From: Phycisphaerales bacterium
GTDB lineage: Bacteria > Planctomycetota > Phycisphaerae > Phycisphaerales > UBA1924
Reading direction: 5' to 3'
Length of the DNA stretch: 42,572 nt
NCBI GenBank assembly: GCA_015487555.1
Contig: WFPK01000029.1
Span: forward strand, 1 to 42,572
A model generated the notes under the pieces. It made no database searches and was not told the origin of the DNA. It saw nothing but the letters and a program-made list of their open reading frames with translations. Below, one piece after another: positions 35,329 to 42,572 of the stretch. Position 1 is the stretch's first letter. Every line of letters begins with the position of its first letter. Made by a program: the position numbers and the translations under genes.

Positions 35329-38300
35329 TTACAACAGACTCCCGCCTTCAAGCTGCTTCTTCTCAAGTGTCAGGTTCATACCCAAGCCCTTGAGCTCGTT
35401 ACAAAGCACATCAAACGCCACGGGCATACCCGCTTCGAGCTTGTTCGTGCCCTTGACCATCGACTCGTAAATCTTCGTACGCCCTTCGACATCGTCCGAT
35501 TTCACCGTCAACAACTCCTGCAAGACATACGCAGCCCCGTACGCCTCAAGCGCCCAGACCTCCATCTCGCCGAATCGCTGACCACCCGTCCGTGCCTTAC
35601 CACCGAGCGGCTGCTGGGTAATAAGCGAATACGGCCCAGTCGCACGAGCATGAATCTTGTCATCAACCAAGTGATGCAGCTTGAGCAGGTACATAAACCC
35701 AACAGTCGTCCGCTGATTGAACGGCTCGCCCGTGCGCCCGTCATACAACTGGACCTTACCACCAGCAGGCATCTCGGCAAGCAACTCGCGAGGATGAGGC
35801 CAGGTGCCCTTCTCTTCACACTCAGCCCACCGATTCCGCACATGCTCATTGGCTTCACGAACCGCAGCGTGAATCTCTTCTTCCTTGGCACCATCGAACA
35901 CCGGCGTCACCGCCTGGAACCCGAGCACCTGAGCTGCCCAACCAAGGTGCGTCTCAAGAATCTGACCCACATTCATCCGCGATGGCACGCCCAGGGGATT
36001 CAACAACACCTCAACAGGTGTCCCGTCATCCATAAACGGCATGTCCTCTTCAGGAACGATCCGGGCGATCACACCCTTGTTCCCGTGACGACCCGCCATC
36101 TTGTCACCAGCAGACAATGTCCGCTTGGTGGCAATATAGACCTTGACCATCTCGAGCACGCCATTGGGCAGCTCGTCGCCTCGCTTCATATGCGCAACCT
36201 TACGCTGCTTCTCGGCCTCGACGGCTTCAATACGAGGCCAATACTGACGATAAATCGTCTCGGCAGCCTCCTTGGTATCCTTCGAGCCCTTGATCCACTT
36301 CACATTGAAAGTCTTGATCTGCTCGACGATGACCTCGGGAATATCCGAAGCACCGACCTTCTGACGCGTCATCGGGTCCACCATCACGGTGCCCACCGCC
36401 TCGTTGATCGCCTCGGTCATCTCCTTGAAGAGCTTGATCGCCTGCGCATCTTGCTCGGCTTCATAGGCAGCGATGTCGGCCTTGAGCGCCTTCTTCTGCG
36501 CCTCGTTCATATGAACCCGACGCGAGAACTTGCGGGTATTGATCACAATCCCGTTGGTTCCAGCGCTGACCTCGAGCGAATCGTTCTTCACATCCTCGCC
36601 GGCGCGACCAAAGATCGCATGGAGCAGCTTCTCTTCAGGAGTCAGCTCGGTCTTGCTCTTGGGCGAAACCTTCCCGACAAGAATATCGCCAGGCCCAACC
36701 CGGGCACCAACACGGATCACGCCACTCTCATCAAGATTCCGAAGCATCCGCTCAGAAACATTGGGGATATCGCGGGTGAACTCTTCGCGTCCGAGCTTGG
36801 TCTCGCGAACCTCGACATCGTACGCATCAATATGAATACTGGTAAACGCATCATCCTTGACCAGGCGCTCCGAGATCACGATCGCGTCTTCGAAGTTGTA
36901 CCCATCGAAGGTGTTGAACGCGACCATCGCGTTGCGTCCGATTGCAAGCTCGCCGTTGAGTGTCGAAGCACCGTCAGCAATGACCTGACCAGCCTTGACC
37001 TTCTGCCCCTTCTTGACGATCGGCTTCTGGTTCTGGCAGGTGCGTTCGTTGAGCCCGACAAACTTACGGAACACATACTCGTCAGCGTTATCAATAATAA
37101 TCCGCATCGCATCGACATAGGTGACGGTGCCAGCCCGCTTGGCGCGGATCAGCATGCCGGAATACTTCCCGACCTCTTTTTCCATACCCGTGGCGATACA
37201 AGGCGGATCGACCTTAATCAAAGGCACCGCCTGGCGCTGCATGTTCGAACCCATCAACGCACGGTTGGCATCGTCATGCTCGAGGAACGGAATCAGCGAC
37301 GCCGAGATCCCCACAAGCTGCTTGGGCGACACATCGACATAGTTGACCTCGCTGGCCTTGACTTCCGCGATCTCGCCATCGCTGCGAGCAAGCACAAGCC
37401 CGGGCTTGAACTGCCCCTGCTCGTCGAGCACATCAGCAGGCGCAAGCACCGAACGAATCTCTTCATCGGCTCGCAGGTTCACCACCTTCTTGGTCACCTC
37501 GCCGTCCTTGACCACCCGATAAGGCGTGCGCAAGAACCCGTATTCATCAATCGTCGCATAAATCCCAAGCGAACAAATCAAACCAATGTTCGTCCCTTCG
37601 GGCGTCTCAATCGGACACACACGCCCGTAGTGAGAAGTATGCACATCTCGAACCTCGAACCCCGCCCGCTTGCGGTTGAGCCCGCCAGGTCCAAGCGCCG
37701 AGAGCCTGCGCTCGTGCACAAGCGTCGAGAGCGGGTTGGTCTGGTCGACCACCTGCGAGAGTTCGGATCGCCCGAAGAAGAAATCAATCGCTGAAGAAAT
37801 CGACTTCGAGTTCACCAGATCCGCGATCTTGGCGACCTCTTCGGGGTCCTTCACGCTCATGCGCTCTTGCACAGTCCTTCGCAGCTTGAGCAAGCCCTTG
37901 CGAACCTCTTCAACCGCCAGCTCATCGAGCGTACGCAAACGACGATTGCCCAGGTGGTCAATATCATCGACATACGCCACAGGACGCTGCGTCTCGGGAT
38001 CAAGCCGATTGCTCCGCAGATCGAGCATGTACTGCACAACCTTCAAGAAGTCCAGCCCCAGCAAGAACAACTGATCCGGCGCAATGTCCATATCAAACTT
38101 GCGATTGATACGGAAACGACCGACCTTGCCCAGACGATACCGGTTCTCATCAAAGAACTTCTCGTGGAACAACTGCTTGGCCTTCTCAACCTGAGGCGGG
38201 TTCCCCGGGCGAAGCCTCGAATACACCTTCAACATCGCGCGATCGTAATCACTCTCGACATTGGGCACATCATCAAACTGCTCGAGCTTCTCTTCCGCGA

Positions 38301-39177
38301 TCGTATTGAGAATCAGCGAATCCGACGGGTTCTGCACCACGCGGATCGTCTTGAGCCCCGATGCCTTGATCGCTTCAGCACCCTCTTCGCCGATCTGGCA
38401 CCCGACATGGACAAGCTCCTCGCCCGTCTCGGTGTCGATAATCGACGCTGCTGCCCAGTCCTCGGGATGCACATCCTTGGCCTTGATCTCGGAAACCTCA
38501 TAGAACAACCCGATGATCGCATCGGTGCTCGCCACCGACTCATCCAAGCACCGCAAGAAGGTCACCGCAGTGAGCTTGGTGGACTGGTCGATCCGCATCG
38601 CCAAGACATCCTTCTTGGTGACTTCAAGCTCGATCCACGACCCGCGCTCGGGGATAATCCGCGCGCTGTGCAGCGGGCGGTCACCCTCAGACGACACAAT
38701 CGAGAAATCAACGCCCGGCGAGCGATGCAACTGCGAAACAATCACACGCTCGGCACCATTGACGATGTACTCGCCCCCGCCCATGAGCACGGGAAACTCG
38801 CCGAGGTAAATATCCTCTTCGGGCAGATCGCCATGGGTCTCGCGCTTGAGTCGAAGACGCAACCGGAACGGATGACCATAAGTCAATCGAAGCTCGCGGC
38901 ACTCGTCCGAAGTATACCGAGGCTGCTCGAGTGAATAACTCACATACTCAAGCGACATCGTCTCGTCATACGATTCAATCGGAAAAATTTCCCGCAAAAG
39001 CGATTCGAGCCCAAACTCGGGATCACGCTCATCGGGGTTCTTCTGCGTCTGCAGGAATCGCTCGTAGGCGACCTCCTGAACCTGCCAAAGATCGGGAACT
39101 TTCGTTGCGTCGCCTCGCTTTGCGAAACTCCGCACATTTCGTACACGCTCCATTTGGCGCACTTTGGTCGCTGCCAT
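35329..39177 (-). CDS. rpoB: RNA polymerase beta subunit
   Basis: 1282 residues. The rifampicin region is [29 protein letters not shown] (471-499, written here in two parts by position: D478, H488 and S493 match E. coli D516, H526 and S531). V476-V477 replace the E. coli F514-M515 pair. Other beta landmarks are [17 protein letters not shown], the [16 protein letters not shown] block and the [19 protein letters not shown] block close to the C-terminus. The ATG at 39177 has GAGG about 8 bases upstream. A 537-bp spacer with hairpins separates it from rplL. Confidence 0.98.
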   Translation of the reverse strand: MAATKVRQMERVRNVRSFAKRGDATKVPDLWQVQEVAYERFLQTQKNPDERDPEFGLESLLREIFPIESYDETMSLEYVSYSLEQPRYTSDECRELRLTYGHPFRLRLRLKRETHGDLPEEDIYLGEFPVLMGGGEYIVNGAERVIVSQLHRSPGVDFSIVSSEGDRPLHSARIIPERGSWIELEVTKKDVLAMRIDQSTKLTAVTFLRCLDESVASTDAIIGLFYEVSEIKAKDVHPEDWAAASIIDTETGEELVHVGCQIGEEGAEAIKASGLKTIRVVQNPSDSLILNTIAEEKLEQFDDVPNVESDYDRAMLKVYSRLRPGNPPQVEKAKQLFHEKFFDENRYRLGKVGRFRINRKFDMDIAPDQLFLLGLDFLKVVQYMLDLRSNRLDPETQRPVAYVDDIDHLGNRRLRTLDELAVEEVRKGLLKLRRTVQERMSVKDPEEVAKIADLVNSKSISSAIDFFFGRSELSQVVDQTNPLSTLVHERRLSALGPGGLNRKRAGFEVRDVHTSHYGRVCPIETPEGTNIGLICSLGIYATIDEYGFLRTPYRVVKDGEVTKKVVNLRADEEIRSVLAPADVLDEQGQFKPGLVLARSDGEIAEVKASEVNYVDVSPKQLVGISASLIPFLEHDDANRALMGSNMQRQAVPLIKVDPPCIATGMEKEVGKYSGMLIRAKRAGTVTYVDAMRIIIDNADEYVFRKFVGLNERTCQNQKPIVKKGQKVKAGQVIADGASTLNGELAIGRNAMVAFNTFDGYNFEDAIVISERLVKDDAFTSIHIDAYDVEVRETKLGREEFTRDIPNVSERMLRNLDESGVIRVGARVGPGDILVGKVSPKSKTELTPEEKLLHAIFGRAGEDVKNDSLEVSAGTNGIVINTRKFSRRVHMNEAQKKALKADIAAYEAEQDAQAIKLFKEMTEAINEAVGTVMVDPMTRQKVGASDIPEVIVEQIKTFNVKWIKGSKDTKEAAETIYRQYWPRIEAVEAEKQRKVAHMKRGDELPNGVLEMVKVYIATKRTLSAGDKMAGRHGNKGVIARIVPEEDMPFMDDGTPVEVLLNPLGVPSRMNVGQILETHLGWAAQVLGFQAVTPVFDGAKEEEIHAAVREANEHVRNRWAECEEKGTWPHPRELLAEMPAGGKVQLYDGRTGEPFNQRTTVGFMYLLKLHHLVDDKIHARATGPYSLITQQPLGGKARTGGQRFGEMEVWALEAYGAAYVLQELLTVKSDDVEGRTKIYESMVKGTNKLEAGMPVAFDVLCNELKGLGMNLTLEKKQLEGGSLL

Positions 39178-39631
39178 CCAAGCACCTCGTGATGGTTCTG
39201 AATCTCAACCTACAACACTCATCAAGTGCATCTGCTCGTGCGCAGATATGCGTAGATTGGATTACTTCGTGAATTTTTGGGAGAGTTGTGTGTGCCCATG
39301 CCGATCGAGTATGTCGCCCGCCATACCGAAACCAGATCCAAACCAGCCCTCACAAAGAAAACCGGCCCAATATCCTAGCCCCCAACGCGCAACAAGGCTA
39401 CCCGGCATCGGATTTGCTCCATCCGCCGGGGAGATTCAAACACGATCATATGGAACTCGTCTTTGCCCCATTGATCTCCAAAGACCACACTTTCGCCCAA
39501 ACATTATCCTAGTATAGACCGCTCACCACCGCCCGAACAGTACCCCGGAGTCCCGACACATCTGTACGAACGGACATTTACGCTCGACTTCATCCTCCCA
39601 GAGCAAGCACCGCACTCACCCCAGGCCAATC

Positions 39632-39659
39632 GATTGCACCGTGTTTCCACGGTGCAATC
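39632..39659 (-). other. Strong hairpin, possible RNase III site or attenuator
   Basis: Perfect 12-bp stem GATTGCACCGTG / CACGGTGCAATC with a 4-base loop, 56 bp after the rplL stop on the operon strand. No T run follows, so it is not an ordinary terminator. Confidence 0.75.
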
Positions 39660-39680
39660 ATCTTTCCTATGAGGCCAAAC

Positions 39681-39710
39681 CACAGCAAGCTGTGATCCGC
39701 ACCGATCACA
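39681..39710 (-). other. Two mutually exclusive hairpins after rplL
   Basis: Hairpin one pairs TGTGATC (39691-39697) with GATCACA (39704-39710); hairpin two pairs CACAGC (39681-39686) with GCTGTG (39689-39694). They share 39691-39694, so only one can form at a time. Confidence 0.5.
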
Positions 39711-39714
39711 ACAA

Positions 39715-40116
39715 TCAGGCCAGTTCCACCTCAGCGCCAACCTCTTCGAGCTTGGACTTGATTTCCTCGGCCTCATCCTTGCTCGCGCCTTCCTTGACCT
39801 TGCCGCCGGCTTCCTCAGCCAACGCCTTGGCTTCCTTCAAGCCCAAACCGGTGATCTCACGGATCGCCTTGATGACCTGAATCTTGTTGCCGCCGGGGCT
39901 CTTGATGATGACATCAAACGCCGTCTGCTCCGCAGCCGCGCCCCCTTCATCACCACCGCCCGCAGCCATCATCACAGCGCCGCCCGCAGCAGCCTCGATG
40001 CCGTAGGTTTCCTTCATGTAATCACCAAGATCCACAGCCTCCTTGAGGGTCAAGCCCGAAAGCTCGTCGCCGAGTTTGCTGATCTTCGCGTCAAATGTCT
40101 TTGCTTCGTCGGACAT
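39715..40116 (-). CDS. rplL: 50S ribosomal protein L7/L12
   Basis: Stalk protein that recruits translational GTPases. 133 residues. N-terminal dimerisation helix pair (1-40), Ala/Gly-rich hinge (about 42-62: [22 protein letters not shown]), and the C-terminal domain starting EQTAFDVII with [22 protein letters not shown] and EVGAEVELA at the end. The hinge is somewhat longer and Gly-richer than in E. coli. It follows rplJ after 221 bp and is itself followed by the long spacer before rpoB. Confidence 0.97.
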   Translation of the reverse strand: MSDEAKTFDAKISKLGDELSGLTLKEAVDLGDYMKETYGIEAAAGGAVMMAAGGGDEGGAAAEQTAFDVIIKSPGGNKIQVIKAIREITGLGLKEAKALAEEAGGKVKEGASKDEAEEIKSKLEEVGAEVELA

Positions 40117-40259
40117 CGCCCAACTCCTTCATACTCTATGCACTTGCCGGAACACACCTGCATTGTGCCTATTCGCTCATCCAAGAGGGGCCGAACGCTC
40201 GACTCTTTAACCCGCCTGCCTTCGATCTTGCCGATCAAACCACACGCTCAAAAGGGCCA

Positions 40260-40309
40260 GTCAGATGAATACGGATGTCTCGTCAACCGCCCAGACGAAT
40301 CCTTCTGAC
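40260..40309 (-). other. Bulged hairpin between rplJ and rplL
   Basis: Three nested pairing segments: GTCAGA/TCTGAC outside, GGAT/ATCC in the middle and TCGTC/GACGA inside, around a 9-base loop with an asymmetric bulge. It lies 28 bp after the rplJ stop in the 221-bp rplJ-rplL gap. The function is unknown; it might adjust the L10 to L7/L12 ratio. Confidence 0.4.
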
Positions 40310-40337
40310 AGATCCGCCCCGACGGCTATAAACCTTT

Positions 40338-40880
40338 TCAAACCTTGGCGATCGCCTCGCCCTTTTCAAGCTTCTCCTCAATCGCCTTGAGAATCCCAGC
40401 AAGATTCGCGCCCGGCCCCTTGACCGACGCGACCAACTTGGCACCAGGACCAAGAATCAACGCCACATCCTGGGCAATCGCCTCGTCGCGGGTTGGATAC
40501 TTGCTCAACGCCTTGACCCCGGCCTCGCCCTCAAAGAGCACGCCGCCGAGCACCGCGCCCTTGAGCTCAACATCAGGGAACTTCTTGACAATCTCAACGA
40601 TCTCGCGAGCAACCTCGACCACCGACTCGGCGCCATACGCCAGAGCATTGGCCCCGACCAGCACTTCCGAAAGCGGCGCCAGACCAGTCTCACCAAAGGC
40701 TTTACCAAAGAGCTTGTTGCGAACAACAGTCACCTTGATTTCCTTCTTGGCCAATCCCGAACGAATCGCGTTGTTATCCACCGCCGCGACCCCACGCATA
40801 CCAATGACCAAGGCGTCTTCATGATCGCCAAGCATCTCCTGGTACTCACGGATCATCATTTCCTTTACAGGCTTACTCAT
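40338..40880 (-). CDS. rplJ: 50S ribosomal protein L10
   Basis: Base of the L7/L12 stalk. 180 residues, normal length. N-terminal rRNA-binding domain with VTVVRNKLFGKAF, a central LVGANALAYG segment, and a C-terminal helix (about 158-180: GILKAIEEKLEKGEAIAKV) that carries L7/L12 dimers. AAAGGG lies about 8 bases before the ATG. It starts 14 bp after rplA. In many bacteria L10 represses translation of its own leader; no leader of useful length exists between rplA and rplJ here. Confidence 0.96.
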   Translation of the reverse strand: MSKPVKEMMIREYQEMLGDHEDALVIGMRGVAAVDNNAIRSGLAKKEIKVTVVRNKLFGKAFGETGLAPLSEVLVGANALAYGAESVVEVAREIVEIVKKFPDVELKGAVLGGVLFEGEAGVKALSKYPTRDEAIAQDVALILGPGAKLVASVKGPGANLAGILKAIEEKLEKGEAIAKV

Positions 40881-40894
40881 TCGATGACCCTTTC

Positions 40895-41584
40895 TTATTC
40901 AGCCGCTGCCGCAGCAGCGATTTGTACACCAGGCGTCATTGTGCCGCTGATGGTAATCCGTTTGACATACTCGCCCTTGACCGCAGCAGGGCGAGCCTTC
41001 TCGATCGTCTCAACAAAGTGACCATAGTTCTCAAGCAGATCCGCCTCAGAGAAACTCATCCGACCGATCACCGCATGAACATTGCCACCTTTGTCCGCAC
41101 GATATTCAACCTTACCCGCCGCAAACTCGCCCACAGCCTGAGCAACCTTCGGCGTCACCGTCCCGTTCTTAGGCGATGGCATCAATCCCTTGGGACCAAG
41201 CACCCGACCAAGCTTGGCGATCACCCGCATCATGTCAGGCGACGCGATCGCGACATCAAAGTCGAACCACCCGCCGTTGACCTTCTGCATCAACTCTTCG
41301 CCGCCGGCTTCAACCGCCCCGGCAGCGAGACAATCCTTCACCTGATCCGACGCACAGAACGCGATGACCCGCTTGGCCTTGCCGATGCCCTTCGGCAACG
41401 AGACCGAACCACGCACCATCTGATCCGCATGCTTGACATCAACCCCAAGGTGCATGCACACCTCGACCGCCTGGTCAAACTTGGTCGGAACAAACTTCTT
41501 CAATGCTGCAAACGCTGCGCCTGCTTCGAGCGGAGTCGAAGGCGCGAGCTTTGCATTTTCCTTTGCACGCTTGCTTTTTGCCAT
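40895..41584 (-). CDS. rplA: 50S ribosomal protein L1
   Basis: Stalk protein of the ribosomal E site. 229 residues, normal length. Landmarks are KFDQAVEVCMHLGVDVKHADQMVRGSV, the VLGPKGLMPSPKNGTVT loop and GKVEYRADKGGNVHAVIGR. The C-terminal part ends in an Ala run. It starts 3 bp after the rplK stop, so translation is probably coupled. In other bacteria L1 represses the rplKA mRNA; no matching site was recognised by eye. Confidence 0.97.
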   Translation of the reverse strand: MAKSKRAKENAKLAPSTPLEAGAAFAALKKFVPTKFDQAVEVCMHLGVDVKHADQMVRGSVSLPKGIGKAKRVIAFCASDQVKDCLAAGAVEAGGEELMQKVNGGWFDFDVAIASPDMMRVIAKLGRVLGPKGLMPSPKNGTVTPKVAQAVGEFAAGKVEYRADKGGNVHAVIGRMSFSEADLLENYGHFVETIEKARPAAVKGEYVKRITISGTMTPGVQIAAAAAAE

Positions 41585-41587
41585 CGC

Positions 41588-42016
41588 TTAGCCCTCCACC
41601 ACAACGCCCATCGAACGGGCTGTGCCCGCGATGATCCGTGCGCCTGCTTCAATATCGTTCGAGTTGAGATCTTCGCCTTTTTCCTCAGCGATCTTCCTAC
41701 ACTGCTCGAAGGTGATCTTGCCGACCTTCTTCGAATTGGGCTCGCCGGATCCTTTTTCGATCCCGGCCGCCTCCATAATCAACACACTCGCAGGCGATGA
41801 CTTGATCTCAAACTCAAACGAGCGATCGTTGTACACTGTAACAACACACCCAACGACCTTGCCGTTGAGCGCACCTGTCGCCGCGTTGAACTGTTGAATA
41901 AACTGCCCCGGATTCACACCCTTGGCACCAAGCACAGGACCCAAAGGCGGCGCAGGCGTCGCCTGTCCCCCCGGTGCCATCAGCTTGAACACTTCTGTCA
42001 CTTCTCTAGCAGCCAT
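41588..42016 (-). CDS. rplK: 50S ribosomal protein L11
   Basis: Part of the GTPase-associated centre. 142 residues, normal length. PGGQATPAPPLGPVLGAKGVN and the IKSSPASVLIMEAAG block are diagnostic, and NDIEAGARIIAGTARSMG ends the protein. The ATG (MAAREVTEVF) is chosen because a GGAGG-rich stretch lies just upstream; the 15-codon extension to 42061 is Gly-rich leader translation and not conserved. It is the first gene of the operon in this window: nusG, its usual upstream neighbour, is not found between it and the terminator at 42294-42318. Confidence 0.97.
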   Translation of the reverse strand: MAAREVTEVFKLMAPGGQATPAPPLGPVLGAKGVNPGQFIQQFNAATGALNGKVVGCVVTVYNDRSFEFEIKSSPASVLIMEAAGIEKGSGEPNSKKVGKITFEQCRKIAEEKGEDLNSNDIEAGARIIAGTARSMGVVVEG

Positions 42017-42293
42017 AATATCTCCACCTCCCACACCTCCGCCCTGAATCCCCTCTCTCACTCGAAGAAAGGCTGCTCAAAGAATCGCCATCTCGGCCAG
42101 AGACAACCCGGATGTGGTTCGCACGGTTAACCCTCTGATCAGCAACTCGCCGAAAAGCAGGGCCCCGACTCTAGCCCCCCCGAATCTCATCGTCCACCTC
42201 AGCCTCCTCCAGATTGACACAATTCCGGTGCTGAGCAGCATTTCGGTGCCTCGCAGCCGCCGATCCCTCGTCATCACCATCTCCCTGCGCACA
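42017..42293 (-). other. Leader and promoter region of the rplK operon
   Basis: 277 bp between the upstream terminator and the rplK start on the minus strand. It should hold the operon promoter, but no convincing -35/-10 pair was found. A run of seven C on the plus strand (42175-42181) and the GGAGG-rich ribosome binding region are the only marked features. Confidence 0.5.
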
Positions 42294-42318
42294 AAAAACC
42301 AGCCCAATCAGGCTGGTC
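42294..42318 (-). terminator. Rho-independent terminator upstream of rplK
   Basis: On the minus strand ACCAGCC (42312-42318), a 6-base loop and GGCTGGT (42299-42305), followed by six T (42294-42299). It ends the transcript of the partial gene at the right edge and separates it from the rplK operon. Confidence 0.92.
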
Positions 42319-42390
42319 ATTCACGAAGTCATTCACTGGCCCCCACTGGTCACAAGCGAGCCCACGCACGGACTGGCCTAATACGCCCCC

Positions 42391-42446
42391 AGTCCTCCAG
42401 TCAGCCCTTCCAACCAGTCCTCTATCAAGTCCTCTGGTCAGTCCTC
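42391..42446. repeat. Short AGTCCTC repeats across the stop codon of the edge gene
   Basis: AGTCCTC occurs at 42391, 42416, 42428 and 42440. The last three start 12 bp apart (AGTCCTCTATCA, AGTCCTCTGGTC, AGTCCTCTGAGA), forming a small degenerate tandem array that spans the stop codon of the partial minus-strand gene. Confidence 0.7.
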
Positions 42447-42572
42447 TGAGATATACCCCGCCAGAATCCAGCTCGACGCTGCCGTTCCTGTCAACGCCGG
42501 ATCCCAGTTCGCCCGGCTCTGCCCCCGCGCCGCTTCTAAAAACGCCTCAGCATCGGCAAGCCCAAGATGCCG
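42438..42572 (-). CDS. 3' end of an unrecognised gene (partial)
   Basis: 44 codons plus TGA (42438-42440), open to the window edge on the minus strand. The residues end SSWILAGYISED, preceded by an Ala-rich segment with a LADAEAFLEAARG helix. It is accepted as coding because the frame is open to the edge, codon usage matches the housekeeping genes and a strong terminator follows 120 bp downstream. It does not look like NusG or SecE. No function assigned. Confidence 0.55.
   Translation of the reverse strand, partial: RHLGLADAEAFLEAARGQSRANWDPALTGTAASSWILAGYISED

Larger units (their letters stand above)
39178..39714. other. Long rplL-rpoB spacer
   Basis: 537 bp without a supported gene, unusually long for an otherwise tight operon. 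On the minus (operon) strand it begins, just after rplL, with two overlapping hairpins (39681-39710) and a strong 12-bp hairpin (39632-39659). The rest shows no coding signal; a TATACT hexamer on the minus strand near 39515 lacks a partner -35. In E. coli the equivalent spacer carries an attenuator and an RNase III site, which is the model suggested here. Confidence 0.6.

Noticed and set aside
37690-37790. V476-V477 in the RpoB rifampicin region as an acquired resistance mutation
   Set aside because: D478, H488 and S493, the main resistance positions, are unchanged; the Val pair is more likely lineage variation.
35275-37794. Very long open frame (839 codons) on the plus strand opposite rpoB
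   Set aside because: It is antisense to rpoB in a codon-biased gene; the product is rich in His, Arg and Leu with no family signal. It arises from the third-position C/G bias.
39500-39530. Internal rpoB promoter based on minus-strand TATACT
   Set aside because: No acceptable -35 hexamer at 16-18 bp spacing was found, so it is not listed as a feature.

Overview
The window looks like chromosomal DNA of a planctomycete, most probably of the Phycisphaerae type. This is inferred from the style of the housekeeping proteins (GyrA, RpoB/RpoC with a long acidic beta' tail, PurL, six-domain S1), from the C-rich codon usage of most genes, and from intergenic palindromes of kinds I associate with this phylum. 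No rRNA, tRNA, CRISPR array, transposase or phage gene was recognised.

Layout. 1-1515 is the 3' part of purL. 1530-7211 is a minus-strand block: ribE, a trypsin-fold lipoprotein, ruvC, a 101-bp palindromic repeat, an NtrC-type sigma54 activator and an HDOD-GGDEF-receiver signalling protein. 7423-15804 is mostly plus strand: a beta-propeller lipoprotein, purH, an HNH endonuclease, an unknown lipoprotein, gluQ, a DUF192 lipoprotein, a 233-bp inverted-repeat element and a SpoIIE-type phosphatase, with a pterin dehydratase gene on the other strand. 15801-21842 (minus) holds gyrA followed by a STAS gene and a TrkA-C membrane protein, and upstream a large unknown secreted protein. 22282-24072 is rpsA.

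24654-27813 (plus) is gdhA with a strong terminator, then a compositionally distinct two-lipoprotein cassette. 27816-30660 holds a TPR lipoprotein, an SDR and queF. 30726-42016 is the minus-strand operon rplK-rplA-rplJ-rplL-rpoB-rpoC, closed by a clear terminator. Upstream of rplK lies another terminator and the 3' end of an unrecognised gene, not nusG.

The most interesting signals are regulatory. First, a perfect -24/-12 sigma54 promoter (21936-21951), with a 13-bp dyad about 110 bp upstream of the predicted transcription start, precedes a 29-codon hydrophobic peptide gene with a strong ribosome binding site. A sigma54 activator gene lies in the same window. Second, a 12-G homopolymer lies between a perfect TTGACA -35 and a TATGTT -10 ahead of the lipoprotein cassette, the architecture of a phase-variable promoter. 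The second gene of that cassette is a diverged relative of the trypsin-fold lipoprotein at 5814-6572 and contains a terminator-like hairpin inside its reading frame.

Signal transduction genes are frequent (HDOD-GGDEF-REC, NtrC, SpoIIE phosphatase, STAS). The phosphatase and the STAS protein are the expected pair of a partner-switching pathway, but no kinase is present.
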